Assembly (NCBI GenBank): GCA_001414345.1
Contig: LLCB01000127.1
Coordinates: 62,001 to 126,000, forward strand
Source: Hymenoscyphus infarciens
Lineage: Eukaryota > Ascomycota > Leotiomycetes > Helotiales > Helotiaceae
DNA: 64,000 nucleotides
Reading direction: 5' to 3'
Every line of letters starts with the position of its first letter. Positions within the stretch are counted from its first letter, which is position 1. The notes under the pieces were generated by a model that was given only the letters and a program-made list of their open reading frames with translations, made no database searches and was not told the origin of the DNA. Of this stretch, positions 11,049 through 21,900 are shown in pieces. The translations under genes were made by a program, and so were the position numbers.

Positions 11049-12404
11049 TCACAAATCCTCCCTACCCTGCCCCAAATCATCCCCAAACTCATACTTTCCC
11101 CTCCCCCAGTCCAATGGATCTCCGCCCGGTAAACACAACCCCAGCCTCCAAAAGTAATCCCTATGCGCAAAGAAGAGCTCCCACATCTTATATCTGGCCG
11201 GAATAGGGATGCCCCATCTCCTTCCCAAAACGTTCATCTCCTCATCATTCGGGATCTCATCTCCGATATGGGCTCTATTCATCTTCCCCGTAGTGTCAAA
11301 CCAATCTTCATCAACTTCAGCGCTAGAAATGCAATTTACATCTTCGTCACCAAAGCAGAGACGAAGGTCGGAGAGAGTGGGTTGGAGGGCAGGTTTGGAA
11401 ATGTAGATCTCGCCTGCGTGGGTACGGTAGCCCCATTCTTGTAATGGGAGGAGGGGGACGGGGTCAGAGATATGAGTTATTCTTCTGTAACGACCGCTGT
11501 AAAGTTCGCCATTGTATTGGGAGTTTTCAGATGGGAGGTTGAAAGTCTGATCCAGGTAATCTCTTAATCCCGAGTTTCCAATGCGTGGTTCCCCAAAAGT
11601 TGTGATCTGTGGATTGAACCCCATACCATCAAATTCCAAGCCTGCGAGTGCTGCGACAGCTCCACCAAGTGAATGTCCAACAAGTTCAAGTTTGTAATCC
11701 GGATATTGATCTCTCAATCTCAAAATATGTGGTACGACGAGTTCCCTAGTATTCGCCCAAGAAGTCCAAAAGCCAGTATGCACCGTGCAATTCGTACACT
11801 TCGGCGTCCCCTTCCCATCCCGTCTCAACATCATCCCCTCATCCCCACTCCGTCCCCAAGGTCTCCACCCCCATCTCAGTCGTCCCCCCTTGCCTGGCTT
11901 CCGATCAACCCTCTGCTTCGTTCCATTCCCCGGACTCTCAGGATACGGAACATATTCCTGCGGAACAGTACTCAAATCCACAATCGTATTAGCAATACTA
12001 TAAGTCCCCCTAAAAGCGACCAAAATCCTCTTCCCCCTAGCCCCTCTAACACCCCGACCAGTATCCCCTTCCCTGCCATGATCCAAAGCAATATATCCAC
12101 AACTATCGCTCATCAACGGCCCAGTATTAAAAGTATCCACCAGCTCGAAGCTGGGAAAGTCATCGCATCGACTCGCACACTCGAAAGGCTTTGAAATGCC
12201 CGTGAGACCGACGCAATACGAGATATCGACGATTCTCGAGAGTTCCTCGAGGTCCGCGAATAAGGATAGGGATATGTTGTGGTTGGGAGGAGTTGCGTCG
12301 GTGGGAAGGAGGAGAGGTGCCTGATGTTGTGAGGGTTGAGGTGTAGGGTTCGAGGCGGCGATTGCTGCCAGGGCAAGGCTCGTTATGATGCTGTAATAGC
12401 GCAT
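11049..12404 (-). CDS. Secreted class-3 (alpha/beta-hydrolase) lipase
   Basis: Probable extracellular triacylglycerol lipase or related esterase, 451 residues, single exon. An N-terminal signal peptide is visible (MRYYS, then the hydrophobic core IITSLALAAIAAS, cleavage probably near residue 19). The fungal class-3 lipase pattern is complete: the nucleophile elbow GHSLGG with Ser245, then the TFGEPRIGN block (268-277), the catalytic Asp314 in HISDPVP, and a likely catalytic His414 in AHRDYF. An FRGT motif (131-134) sits where the family carries its oxyanion-hole region. Between about 155 and 200 there is a Gly/Arg/Lys-rich insertion longer than I expect for the family, and the C-terminal 20 residues are polar. 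Cysteine spacing (C203, C206, C350, C358 and others) fits a disulfide-bonded secreted enzyme. The ATG at 12,404 is right at the signal peptide. Substrate class (lipid or feruloyl ester) cannot be told from the sequence. Confidence 0.92.
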   Translation of the reverse strand: MRYYSIITSLALAAIAASNPTPQPSQHQAPLLLPTDATPPNHNISLSLFADLEELSRIVDISYCVGLTGISKPFECASRCDDFPSFELVDTFNTGPLMSDSCGYIALDHGREGDTGRGVRGARGKRILVAFRGTYSIANTIVDLSTVPQEYVPYPESPGNGTKQRVDRKPGKGGRLRWGWRPWGRSGDEGMMLRRDGKGTPKCTNCTVHTGFWTSWANTRELVVPHILRLRDQYPDYKLELVGHSLGGAVAALAGLEFDGMGFNPQITTFGEPRIGNSGLRDYLDQTFNLPSENSQYNGELYSGRYRRITHISDPVPLLPLQEWGYRTHAGEIYISKPALQPTLSDLRLCFGDEDVNCISSAEVDEDWFDTTGKMNRAHIGDEIPNDEEMNVLGRRWGIPIPARYKMWELFFAHRDYFWRLGLCLPGGDPLDWGRGKYEFGDDLGQGREDL

Positions 12405-13050
12405 CGTGTTGGCGTCTTATCACATATCGTGTGGTTAAGAGGAATTATTATGTTTGTAGGAGCGAGAGGAGGTGGTTGTTGAAGGTTAAGTTGATGTGAC
12501 TTGCAGATCTTGGTGACGAAAGTCAACAGGGGTTCAACTGACGCTAAATCCCCGCCTTTTCAAGGTCACAAGTCACCCCCTGCGGTCACTACACCTCCTT
12601 CTCAACATATCTTGAATAACTTTTACCTAACCAACACTCACTTCTCACAATCTTCAAGTCACGTATCCAATCCCATTCAAACTTTCTGAAATGTAACTCT
12701 CTTATTATTCAATAATGTAGTCAGTAACTCATGACACATAATCGCCCATCCAATATACATCAAACCCTAATGCGATCATCTGTAAAACTCCTCCCAAGTT
12801 CCCACCAATAATCCTTGCCATCAGACCAGACAAACAAACCATGCTCACCCCTTTCCACAACTTCTCATAAAACGCCTTTCCAAAACAAAACATAGAAAAC
12901 CTGAGGGCCAAAAAAAAACGCCCACCCAATCCCCTTTCTTTTATAAAACCTGGTGCCCCGAGCCGAGATCCCAGAGAAACGCCAAATAAAAGAGTCGCTA
13001 AATTTTGAAGACGCCCAAGACGTAGAATGAAATCCCCCCATGCCGTATCA
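12405..13050. other. Intergenic region between lipase and histidine kinase
   Basis: No gene is supported. This contains the upstream region of the lipase (reading leftwards) and the 3' flank of the histidine kinase. A 66-codon minus-strand frame at 12,729-12,929 has no recognisable feature. Confidence 0.5.
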
Positions 13051-15808
13051 TCACGACTCCTTTGCCTCGTGAAAGTGTCGCAATATTAGATTCTCAATAT
13101 CGAGAACTTTGTATGGTTTTGCAAGAAAGCCCTGCATACCAACTCCTTCAGCCTTGGAAAGGCAGTCTCCTGTGATGTCTGCCGTAACCGCGATAATCCT
13201 TGTCTTGGTTCCCATCTCTTTGGCCAACTCCAGGATTTTAGCTGTTGCTTGAAATCCATCCATATTGGGCATCCAAATATCCATCAAAATGGCATCGAAG
13301 TGTTGCTCGGGCGGCTTGGATAACGAATCCCGGAAGTGTTTCACCGCTTCCAGGCCATCGAATGCAAGTGTGATGTTGTCGCTGATATATCCAAGTTTAT
13401 TCAGTGATCCAACAGCGACATTGCGATTGATGGCGTTGTCTTCCGCGATCAGAATGTTTAGAGGACACTGTGTAGCGAGATTTGGGTTGAATTTGGGACG
13501 CTTGTATGGACCTTTCCTAGCTGGCCTTGATGCGGGTCCAGCAGGAATCATCTTGTCGCCAGCAATGGCAGCAGGTGGTGTCGTAGTGGGAATATTGAAT
13601 TCCAAGCCTGGGGTTGGGAGGCCATGTAGCATGGAAAGAGTGCCAAGGGTGCTGCCATTAGGAGGAGTGCCTACCAGAGGTGCATCGATATTGACGAGGT
13701 CAAATGTCGATATAGGAAGGCGTATGAGAAACGTGGATCCTTTGAGAGGCCCTTTCGTAGCAGATTTTTCCAGAGTAACGTCTCCGCCCAAATTTTTCCT
13801 TACGTGGGCTTTGGCGTTGAATAAACTAAGTCCCAGACCATCACGAGCTCGACTTATGGAAGCATCTTCTTGGAAATGAGGCTTGAAGATGTTTGGCTTC
13901 GACTCTTCAGCTATACCACATCCCGTGTCAGCAACCCAGATCTCGAAAAACCGAAGATGTTTGGCCATCTTTATCGTAATCGTAATGCTGCCGCTGTCTG
14001 TAAATTTGATGGCATTGTCAACAATTTTCTGGAGAGCGAATTGTAGATGTGACTCTTCGACAATGATGACTTCCGGAACTTCCGCTTCGATCATCAGAGA
14101 TATGTTCCTAGCTTGAACCTCACCTCTCGAAGTGAGAGTTTGGATTTCAATCATCTCACCAAGGTCAGTTTCGATATGCACTTCACTTGTGGGGTGCCCG
14201 TTTCGCAAGGCTTCATTCAATAGGGTCCGCATAAATTCCCGGGTGACAACTCGCCGATGATTTGAGCTCAGGATGGCAGGTGTTATGATAGGACTGCTCT
14301 CTATGGTCGTCATATCGAGAGCTGGCGATGACAAGATAGATGCGGTTTTCTCCGCAGTGACTATACCACATACTCCACAGGATGTGATTTCATCGTCGGG
14401 GTAGTATTTTCGTAAGATTTCCGCCTCGGAAATGGTAAACATTCGTTTTCTAGGACGGCCGATATCATCGTCACGGCTACGTTTTGTGCGTGGCGGTGAT
14501 GGCAATCTTCCAGGTGCATTTGAAATCTTGGATGCTGGAGTTGGTATAGGAGCGGAGGCAGAAGCATCCGCAGATTCCGGAGTCAGTGGTGTTCCCGGCA
14601 TCTCCATATTCAAATCATATGCATGAACCACATTATCAGCCGCCTCAACCGCACGCCTGGAACTGTCTGTGTAATAGTTAGCAACACGTAAGGGAGATTA
14701 ATAGATTGAATGGCTAACCTTGAACGGTCTCGATGTGCGTCTTGAGGGTTGTAAAAATACCGCGTAGATTGTCGCTTTGTTGGTGAACCATAGCATCGAT
14801 GATGGTCGCGTGCATGATATCTAGCATCCCGACCACTCCTTGCATCGGCGTTCTTAACTCATGAGATAGACTTCTCGCATAAGGTTTTAATGATTGCGAC
14901 GAAGTGATGGCTGACAGAGGTATGATTTTGGCCGGGCTAGCCTCCGGTGCAACTTCCTTTGCGAAACCCCGACCTTCAAGTATCCTTTCTTGAATCATGT
15001 CCTCCAGTGAGTGTAAAATCATCTCGGTAAACCCCCAGGATAATTTCTTCTGCGAGGCTCCATCCACTGACCAGATCAAGCCAAAGTGTGCAAAGTTCTT
15101 TCCTTCACTGAAGAGAGGGACACCGATAAATGCTTCCGACTGTTTCCAGGGCAATACCTCCGCGTTGGGGTTGTTGGGTAGGAATTCACCCAACCTTTCT
15201 GGCACGATGAAAACCTTGTCGTGCTTCATGTAAGCACAGGGTGTTCCGTAAGCGTGATATCGATAATCTCGATATAGCTTCTTTACATCCTCTCCGTTAT
15301 TGACGTAAAAGGCGACTCCCATCAAACAAGAACCCGGATCACCCAGTGCTGGCATCTCTATTGCACTATTCTGATCGTCTACCAGCATTCGTTTTGCGAC
15401 AAACCCACATTGCGAACCAGTGATGTCGCACATCTCCTCCATCAGTATTGCCCAAAAATCGTGCGTCGAGGCTTTTCGAAGTTTGGATTTGAGATCCACC
15501 AGTCGTTCTGTGGCATTGCTCTCAGCCGACTTGAAGTATATCCTCGCAACATCCTTGAATCGCTGATCTCCTCCATGGACAATTGAATCGTTTTCAAAGT
15601 CTGGTAGGCATAGTGTTGTCCGGTCATTCAAAGCGTCTGCCGAATTTTCTTGGCCATCGTCCATATCCTGATATCCTGCTCTCCGTGTCGACTGTCCCTT
15701 TATATCTTTCCCCGTTCGTGGCCTCACTCGTTGACGAAGTGGTCGGTAGGTTCGAGGACCATTGGCCCCTGAGTCGAAGGGGTTTGGGAAACCAGATTTA
15801 TCATGCAT
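13051..15808 (-). CDS. GAF-containing hybrid histidine kinase (5' end unresolved)
   Basis: Fungal two-component hybrid kinase: ATP-driven autophosphorylation on His, then transfer to an Asp in its own receiver and on to a phosphotransfer protein. Exons 14,719-15,808 and 13,051-14,666 join across a 52-bp intron (GTTAGC...CACAG) in phase, giving 901 residues from the first ATG. Visible in order: a GAF-like sensor region (about 85-285); H box SHELRTPM with His316; a long low-complexity insert (about 375-500, Ser/Pro-rich with a basic stretch RTKRSRDDD); HATPase N box DNAIKF (Asn581), G1 DTGCG (610-614) and G2 DGLGL (639-643); receiver domain with Glu772/Asp773, phosphoacceptor Asp826 in MDIWMP, Lys880 in AKP. 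The frame stays open upstream of ATG 15,808 to about 15,954 without another ATG. A TTTCCTAG acceptor at about 15,879 suggests at least one more 5' exon, so the true protein is probably longer. Confidence 0.88.
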
Positions 15809-16098
15809 CCCACCAAGCCCAATCGTTGTCTTCTGAAAGGCATCCAGTATTGCGAATTCGGAGGGCTGTTGCTCGATTCTAGGAAATACAATATGGAAAG
15901 GCGTGGATTTGGATGGGTATGATTCGTGTGCCTTGTCTTGGTATTCCCGTTCGTCTCACTTCAAGGGTTTCTTTCGCTCCGGTGTGGTCGTTCAGTTCGG
16001 GTTGTGTATGGGTGGGTGTGGTGTTGTGTCTAGGAGCAGAAGTTTCGAGGAGAGATCGCATTTCAGGTCACACTGCTGGGCGCAGCGTACGGATCTAC

Positions 16099-16280
16099 CC
16101 GTGCTCTGAGAGGCCTGGGTCTAGATGTTCCAGTCGTGACAATCCTTGAGACAGTGGGACAGGAGAAAAGGTGTCAATTGCGTCCCGAGGGGACGGTGAT
16201 AAGGCCTCGCCAGAGGGAGATGAATCGCGGGGGAGGTGAACGGGTTGCGAGCTTCGAGCTTCGAGACTATTCGACACCAA
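16099..16280 (-). CDS. Possible 5' exon of the histidine kinase gene
   Basis: This minus-strand frame encodes a Ser/Pro-rich segment ending in LDPGLSEHG, the kind of disordered N-terminus common in fungal hybrid kinases. If its GTAGAT donor (16,098 downwards) is joined to the TTTCCTAG acceptor at 15,879, the phase fits and reading continues into the sequence just upstream of ATG 15,808. The frame has no ATG of its own (TTG at 16,280), so the real start would lie further up. The donor is weak. This is an inference from splice phase and composition only. Confidence 0.3.
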
Positions 16281-17110
16281 TCGTATCAGTCATGAAGGTA
16301 GAAGTGAAGTGTCTGGGTAGTACTAACCCTGCCAATGAACTTTTTGGCGTTTTGGTGTTCAAAGTGTTTACTGAATCCAAACTTGGGGGACTTGTCCAAC
16401 TAGGATTTTCCTGACGCTACCGCTTCTAGGCTTCTGGGAGCGGGGTCTAGAACGATCGGGAGGGAACCTGGAAGCGTCCTGGCGTGGCTCGAGGGTTCCA
16501 GGTTGCTTGCGGGTCTTGCGAGTTCATTCGGCTTGCTGGTTGTTCGAGGTTCTTTTTGCAAACCGAGGACGAGATGAAATAGATTATAGAACAGTTCTCC
16601 TACCCGGGAAATTTGCAGGAAGTTTAAGAATCAAGAGTGCCAATACTCTGTAAAAAGTTGGGCTCGTGAAGAGTTGCTGATTTGGTTCATCATCATCTGT
16701 CTCTGACTCTCTCAATGTCTGAGCCCTGAGTGGCGCCTGCGAGACGCCGAAAGCAGCGGATTTTCGATGCGAGCGACCCTGTTTTCGAGAGTCCTCTGCG
16801 GGAGGTCTAGATTCTTTTCGCCCGGGCTGCTAGCTAGCTTAGCTACCCTTGTGCATTCCAGGTTAGCTGCACCTTTGGATGGGAGGTGACTTTCAGCATG
16901 ATGGCAAGGAATGGCATTGGAGGTTCAAGAACGCATGTAAACAAGCCCCAAGTTTCCCTCATCATCGTCCCAAGTCCCCATCGTGCTTTCTCTCGCAGAT
17001 CTGAACCTCTCAGAGATTTAAACGACGGAGTGGAAGATGAAGACGAAGACGGAGACGAAGACTGCGAAGCCTCAACTTCAATTCAGCTTCCAACCCCCCT
17101 GCGCTAAGTA
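16281..17110. other. Intergenic region upstream of the histidine kinase
   Basis: I see no supported gene. It may hold the promoter and first exon of the histidine kinase. A 73-codon plus-strand frame at 16,886-17,107 ends in an acidic Glu/Asp run (from GAAGACGAAGACGGAGACGAAG) and stops immediately at the MITE boundary; I do not regard it as a gene. Confidence 0.45.
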
Positions 17111-17322
17111 CTCTCCCCCCCCCTTAAGTATATGTAATCCCCACTTTGCGGGTCCTGTGTAATGTCAAAGCGCTGAGCCAATAAGCAGAGTCAAAGTCAA
17201 AAAATAGAATAGTAAAGAAGCTTCTATTGGCTAAACACCCTGACCTTACCAGGACTTTACACAGCCTCCCCCAGTCTCCACTCGACCCACTTTACATATA
17301 CCAAGGTTAAGGGGGGGGAGAG
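17111..17322. mobile_element. MITE with poly-C terminal inverted repeats (copy 1)
   Basis: The left end CTCT followed by nine C and TTAAG mirrors the right end, which read in reverse complement is CTCT, eight C and TTAAC. Inside these, TATATGTAA, CTGTGTAA and AGCCAATA recur in inverted order, so the inverted repeats extend imperfectly for about 85 bp on each side. The element is flanked by TA on both sides (17,109-17,110 and 17,323-17,324), as expected for a TA target duplication in the Tc1/mariner style. At 212 bp it cannot encode a transposase, so it would be a non-autonomous element. Assignment to a superfamily is inference. Confidence 0.7.
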
Positions 17323-17757
17323 TACTAGTAACCCACCAAACCATGACACCATACTTACAGAAGACGCAAGCCCCAAGCCATGTCCGTAGGAACCATTCAT
17401 CCGCTTCCAGTTCCCACTACCTCCTACGAGACGCGACGAGATGAGACGAGACGAGACTCTGGACTCATGCCTTGAATCGCCATTCGACGAGAGAAGTGAA
17501 GCTGCTATGCTACTCGGTATGGAGTCCGACTGGTATTTTATTGTAGAGTACTGTACTCGAGTACTCTGATTGCCCTCCTCTCCCAAGCTTTTGGTTCTTC
17601 GTGAGGCCTCGCAACACTTGTCGGCGCTATCGAGGATCGCTTTTTATCTTGTAGATCCGGAGTTGACCCCGCTCCACTTGGAGACCGGACCAAGTTACCG
17701 GTACTCTACACACCTCATCTTCTTGCACTTGCTCAAGATTTGATGGGTAAACACTAC
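17323..17757. other. Spacer between MITE copies
   Basis: No supported gene. It contains a run of GACGAGA-type repeats (GACGAGATGAGACGAGACGA at about 17,434-17,453). Confidence 0.45.
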
Positions 17758-17759
17758 TA

Positions 17760-17851
17760 CTATCCCCCCCCCTAAATAAAATGTAAGCGCACGGCCGCTG
17801 TGCCAAACTAAATGTCTGTGCACTCTACATTTTATTTAGGGGGGGGGATAG
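17760..17851. mobile_element. MITE with poly-C terminal inverted repeats (copy 2)
   Basis: A 92-bp element with near-perfect terminal inverted repeats: CTATCCCCCCCC then TAAATAAAATGTA at the left, mirrored at the right (TACATTTTATTTA, G run, ATAG). It is flanked by TA at 17,758-17,759 and 17,852-17,853. The loop carries GCGCACGG and TGTCTGTGCAC, which also occur in the adjoining copy. Confidence 0.78.
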
Positions 17852-17853
17852 TA

Positions 17854-17941
17854 TCCCCCCCTTGATTACATTGTACGGTGCACAGACATTGCCATACTAA
17901 AACGACCGTGCGCATACAATGTAATTAGGGGGGGGGGTTAG
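17854..17941. mobile_element. MITE with poly-C terminal inverted repeats (copy 3, inverted)
   Basis: This directly abuts copy 2 and is homologous to it in the opposite orientation. Its reverse complement contains TGCGCACGG and AATGTCTGTGCAC in the same order as copy 2. Its arms are C7 TTGATTACATTGTA and TACAATGTAATTA G-run TTAG, and the right flank is TA (17,942-17,943). The left tip is shortened or shared with copy 2: TAGTATCCCC in place of the expected TACTATCCCC. Confidence 0.72.
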
Positions 17942-17943
17942 TA

Positions 17944-18955
17944 AACACGTGGTACGAGGAAGTTGTTGAGAGTAGGAGAATGTATGCCACACGGGTTTGA
18001 CGGTCTTGGTGTTGAGCGCGGCGCCAAAAGAGGGGAGGGCTCATACGAATGGCCGATGTATGCCCTTCGGAAGCTTACGGGAACTCCATTTCTTGACTGC
18101 AGTTTGGTGTGAGGGAGGTGTGAGGGAGGTGTGAGGAGTGAGCTGAGACTATTCGCTAGTCTTCACCGTTACCAGCAGTAAGCAAGTCGGGGTTTGAAAG
18201 GATACAGGCCGAGGTGATTTCTATCATACACCACCCCCGGATGTTCATGAAACCGTTCGTAGTACACAATTACTTCTACAACTAGTCCGTTATCCAGAGA
18301 CTATTACGAATTCACCTCCATCATTTTCTCCCTTTATTCTCGGAATAATTAGTCCGCTCCACTAGCACAGTAGCACCCTTGATCACGAGCTATTGCTTCG
18401 CTTCAACTTGTTTTTGCTTATTGTACCCTTTGTCTCAGCCATGATTTATCTTGCATTCCCAGGGCCATCGAGATGCTCAAAGGAGGACCGAGAAACATCC
18501 GTTCAAAATGTATCTTCTCTGTGGCATTTATTGAGGCGCTTGCTTATATTGGTGCGCCTCGAGTTGGTGGGAGGGAAAGATGGAATCCATTAGTTTTTTC
18601 AATTGTACCCTCATATGGAAATATTTCTACGGTATTTTGCTAGATGTCGGTTCTTAGGCAGCTCATTTGAGGCGATCCAACAACCTCTCAGCAACAATAG
18701 AAATTCAAGTCAATTTGTTCTAATTTTACTTTGCGGGGAAGGGCCTTGCTTCACTTACCTCCCATCACCTGCACTGGCTTCAGGAGCCTCAAGTGGGGGA
18801 AGCGAAAGGCGGTGAGTGTCGATTCTGCCACGACGACCAGCATTATATTTTACAACCCCCGTGGAACAATGAGAGCTGTATTCCAACAACTACAACGACT
18901 CCAAGATGATAGAAGCCCTTGAGTGTATGCCAAATCTATTTTCCCGTCTCTCAAC
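17944..18955. other. Intergenic region upstream of the synaptojanin-like gene
   Basis: No supported gene. A short direct repeat GTGTGAGGGAG(GT) is present at about 18,108-18,135. The part nearest 18,956 is presumably the promoter and leader of the phosphatase. An in-frame upstream ATG at 18,923 would add eleven residues; I prefer 18,956 because MSIRVVISDYP matches the usual start of fungal SacI-domain proteins. Confidence 0.45.
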
Positions 18956-21900
18956 ATGTCTATCCGTGTTGTAATCAGCGACTATCCGCATCGTTCCATA
19001 GCCCTTGTGACGAACACGCATGCCCTCATATTCCGGCATAGCCCTTCTACGAATGATGCTGTCCACAATGGTTCTCTCACCTCCATCCACGCCGTCCCCT
19101 CACGAACTTCGATCGATGGCGCTGGTTCTTCTCGTTGCATGGTGGAGTTTGTGGACCGCCGTTCCGCAGACTTGAGCGATTATCGAACATTGAGCCCATT
19201 GCCAGTTCACGGAACGTTGGGCCTGATAACGATCAATAACGATGTCTTCATATCGGTGGTCACATCTTGCGCCAAGGTGGCGACTGTCAGGCCTGGGGAA
19301 ACGGTGGAGAGGATACAAGGTGTGGAATTCTACTGCTTAAACAGTTCCGATTACGATCATATCTTCAGCGACAATATCGATCCATATTCTCAAGAGGCGC
19401 AGAACTCTGACGGGGGCGGCTTCACACGTCGGGAACCTTTGATGGAACACCCAACGGCTGAGCTGCGGAAGCTGCTGGGGAATGGCAGCTTTTACTATAG
19501 TACCGATTTTGATGTTACAAATAGGCTGCAGGATCGGTAACGGATATTTTCCTATCGTGTAAACTACAACTAATTCTCGCAGATCCACGGAATCTTCCAT
19601 CCTCGATATAGACAATCTGGACGAATCTTTCCTATGGAACTCCTACATGATTGACCCTCTCGTGAAGTTTAGATCCCGGCTGGTAGCACATGAAAGGGAT
19701 GCGTTGGACAGATCCCGGATTCTCACATCTGCAATTCGCGGGTTTGTGCTTACGATTACCATTCCTGCGTCTTCCGCGCCATTGCGAACTTTGAGAGTTG
19801 GTCTTCCATCCACCCTTACCTTGATCTCTCGACTTTCATGTCGAAGAGCCGGAACAAGATTCAATAGTCGGGGTATAGATGATGATGGAAATGTGGCCAA
19901 CTTTGTAGAGTCAGAGACGATATATTGGAGTCCTACCGTTGAAGGACAATCAGATCTGGGAGCCTATGAGAGACCGCCTGGTATTTGCTTCTCATACGCT
20001 CAAATTAGGGGCTCAGTTCCCGCGTTTTGGGAGCAAGCTGCGGGTCTGATACCCGGACAGCAAAAGATTACCATGACAAGATCGGCTGAAGGGACCCAAC
20101 CAGCGTTCGACAAACACTTCGGGGAGCTGGAGCAAAATTATGGCGCGGTACACGTTGTGAATCTTCTAAGTGAAACCAAACCGGGTGAGGCCGAGTTGAC
20201 GAAAGCATACATGTCGGGAATCAATCATTCCCCGCTCAACCACCCAGGTGAAAAAGGTTACCAAGATCACAAGCTTCTTGGGGAGACGAGATTTGATTTT
20301 CACGCCGAAACCAAGGGTCCCAATGGATATGAAGCAGCTAGCCTGATTCGAAGATACATCGAAGGCACTGCTGATGGGTTTGCCTACTACTTGTCTGAAG
20401 ATGTGGTAGATCCCGCAGACGATGATCAAGAGAAACCACGTGCAAGGACTGTCGTCAATTTACAGCAAGAAGGTGTATTTCGAACAAATTGTTTGGACTG
20501 TCTTGATAGAACGAATTTGATCCAGACCATCATCTCACAAATGGCTGTCGAATCCTTCTTGGCCCAACTCCATGAACGTGCTGCCTCAGATTTCTGGATG
20601 CGTCATTCAAGCTTATGGGCAGACAACGGAGACGCTTTGTCGAGAATCTATGCAGGAACAGGTGCTCTAAAGTCCTCATTTACGCGTCATGGTAAAATGT
20701 CTTTGGCGGGAGCAATTGCAGATGCCAGAAAGAGCGCAACTCGATTATACATCAACAATTTTGCCGACAAGGGGCGGCAAAATACCATTGATGTTTTGCT
20801 TGGGAGATTGGTTGGACAGGCGCCGGTTCATCTGTTCGATCCTATTAATGACTATGTGACGGCCGAGCTGTCGAAACGTTCTTCCGAATACCAGTCCACA
20901 GAGAATATCAACATGTAGGTCAAAGAGCATTTTCTGCAAATTGAGATGGACTAACGGCCTGTTAGATGGTGTGGATCATTCAACTTGAATGGGCGGACTA
21001 CCGGTATAGATCAAGACTTGTCGTCGTGGCTCTGTCCTGATATCGCTATATCTCAACAACAACCGGAGATTGTGGCGGTTGGCTTTCAAGAGATTGTCGA
21101 GCTCAATCCCCAGCAAATTATGAACAGCGATCCGACCCGGAAAAAAGCTTGGGAAAAAGTGATCAAGAAGACTTTGAACAAGCACGCCGACAAGGCAAGT
21201 GGCGAAAGATACGTACTCCTTCGCAGCGGGCAACTCGTTGGAGCGGCGCTTTGTATCTTTGTCAAGTCTTCGGTACTGCACAACATCAAGAATGTCGAGG
21301 GCAGCGTGAAGAAGACCGGAATGTCTGGGATGGCTGGCAACAAAGGTGCAGTTGCAATCAGGATGGATTATGCCAAAACTCAGCTATGTTTTGTCACTGC
21401 ACATTTAGCAGCAGGATTCTCGAATTACGAGGAGAGAAATCGTGACTATGTCACTATACATCACGGTCTAAGGTTCCAACGAAACCGAGGAATCGATCAC
21501 CATGATACAGTCATTTGGATGGGTGATTTCAACTACCGGATTGGTCTGGGATCAGAAAAGGTCAAGAATTTGGTGAAGGATGGAGATCTGGAAACTCTCT
21601 ACGAAAATGATCAACTCAATCTCCAGATGGTTGCTGGTCTTACATTCCCATATTACTCCGAATCGAGAATTACCTTTGATCCAACTTACAAATACGATCT
21701 CGGAACTGATACCTATGACACTTCGGAAAAAGCTCGAATCCCTGCCTGGACCGATCGAATTCTCCGAAAAGGGACAAATCTACGTCAAATCAATTATAAT
21801 ACAGCACCTCTTCGCTTCTCTGATCATCGTCCGGTATACGCTACTTTCCAATGCACTGTCAGCATAATTGATGAAGCACATCGAGAATCTCTAAGTAGAT

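Noticed and set aside
15879..16061. ATG at 16,061 as the histidine kinase start
   Set aside because: Its frame ends in a stop before the kinase frame, and its GTGAGA donor does not match the phase of the TTTCCTAG acceptor.
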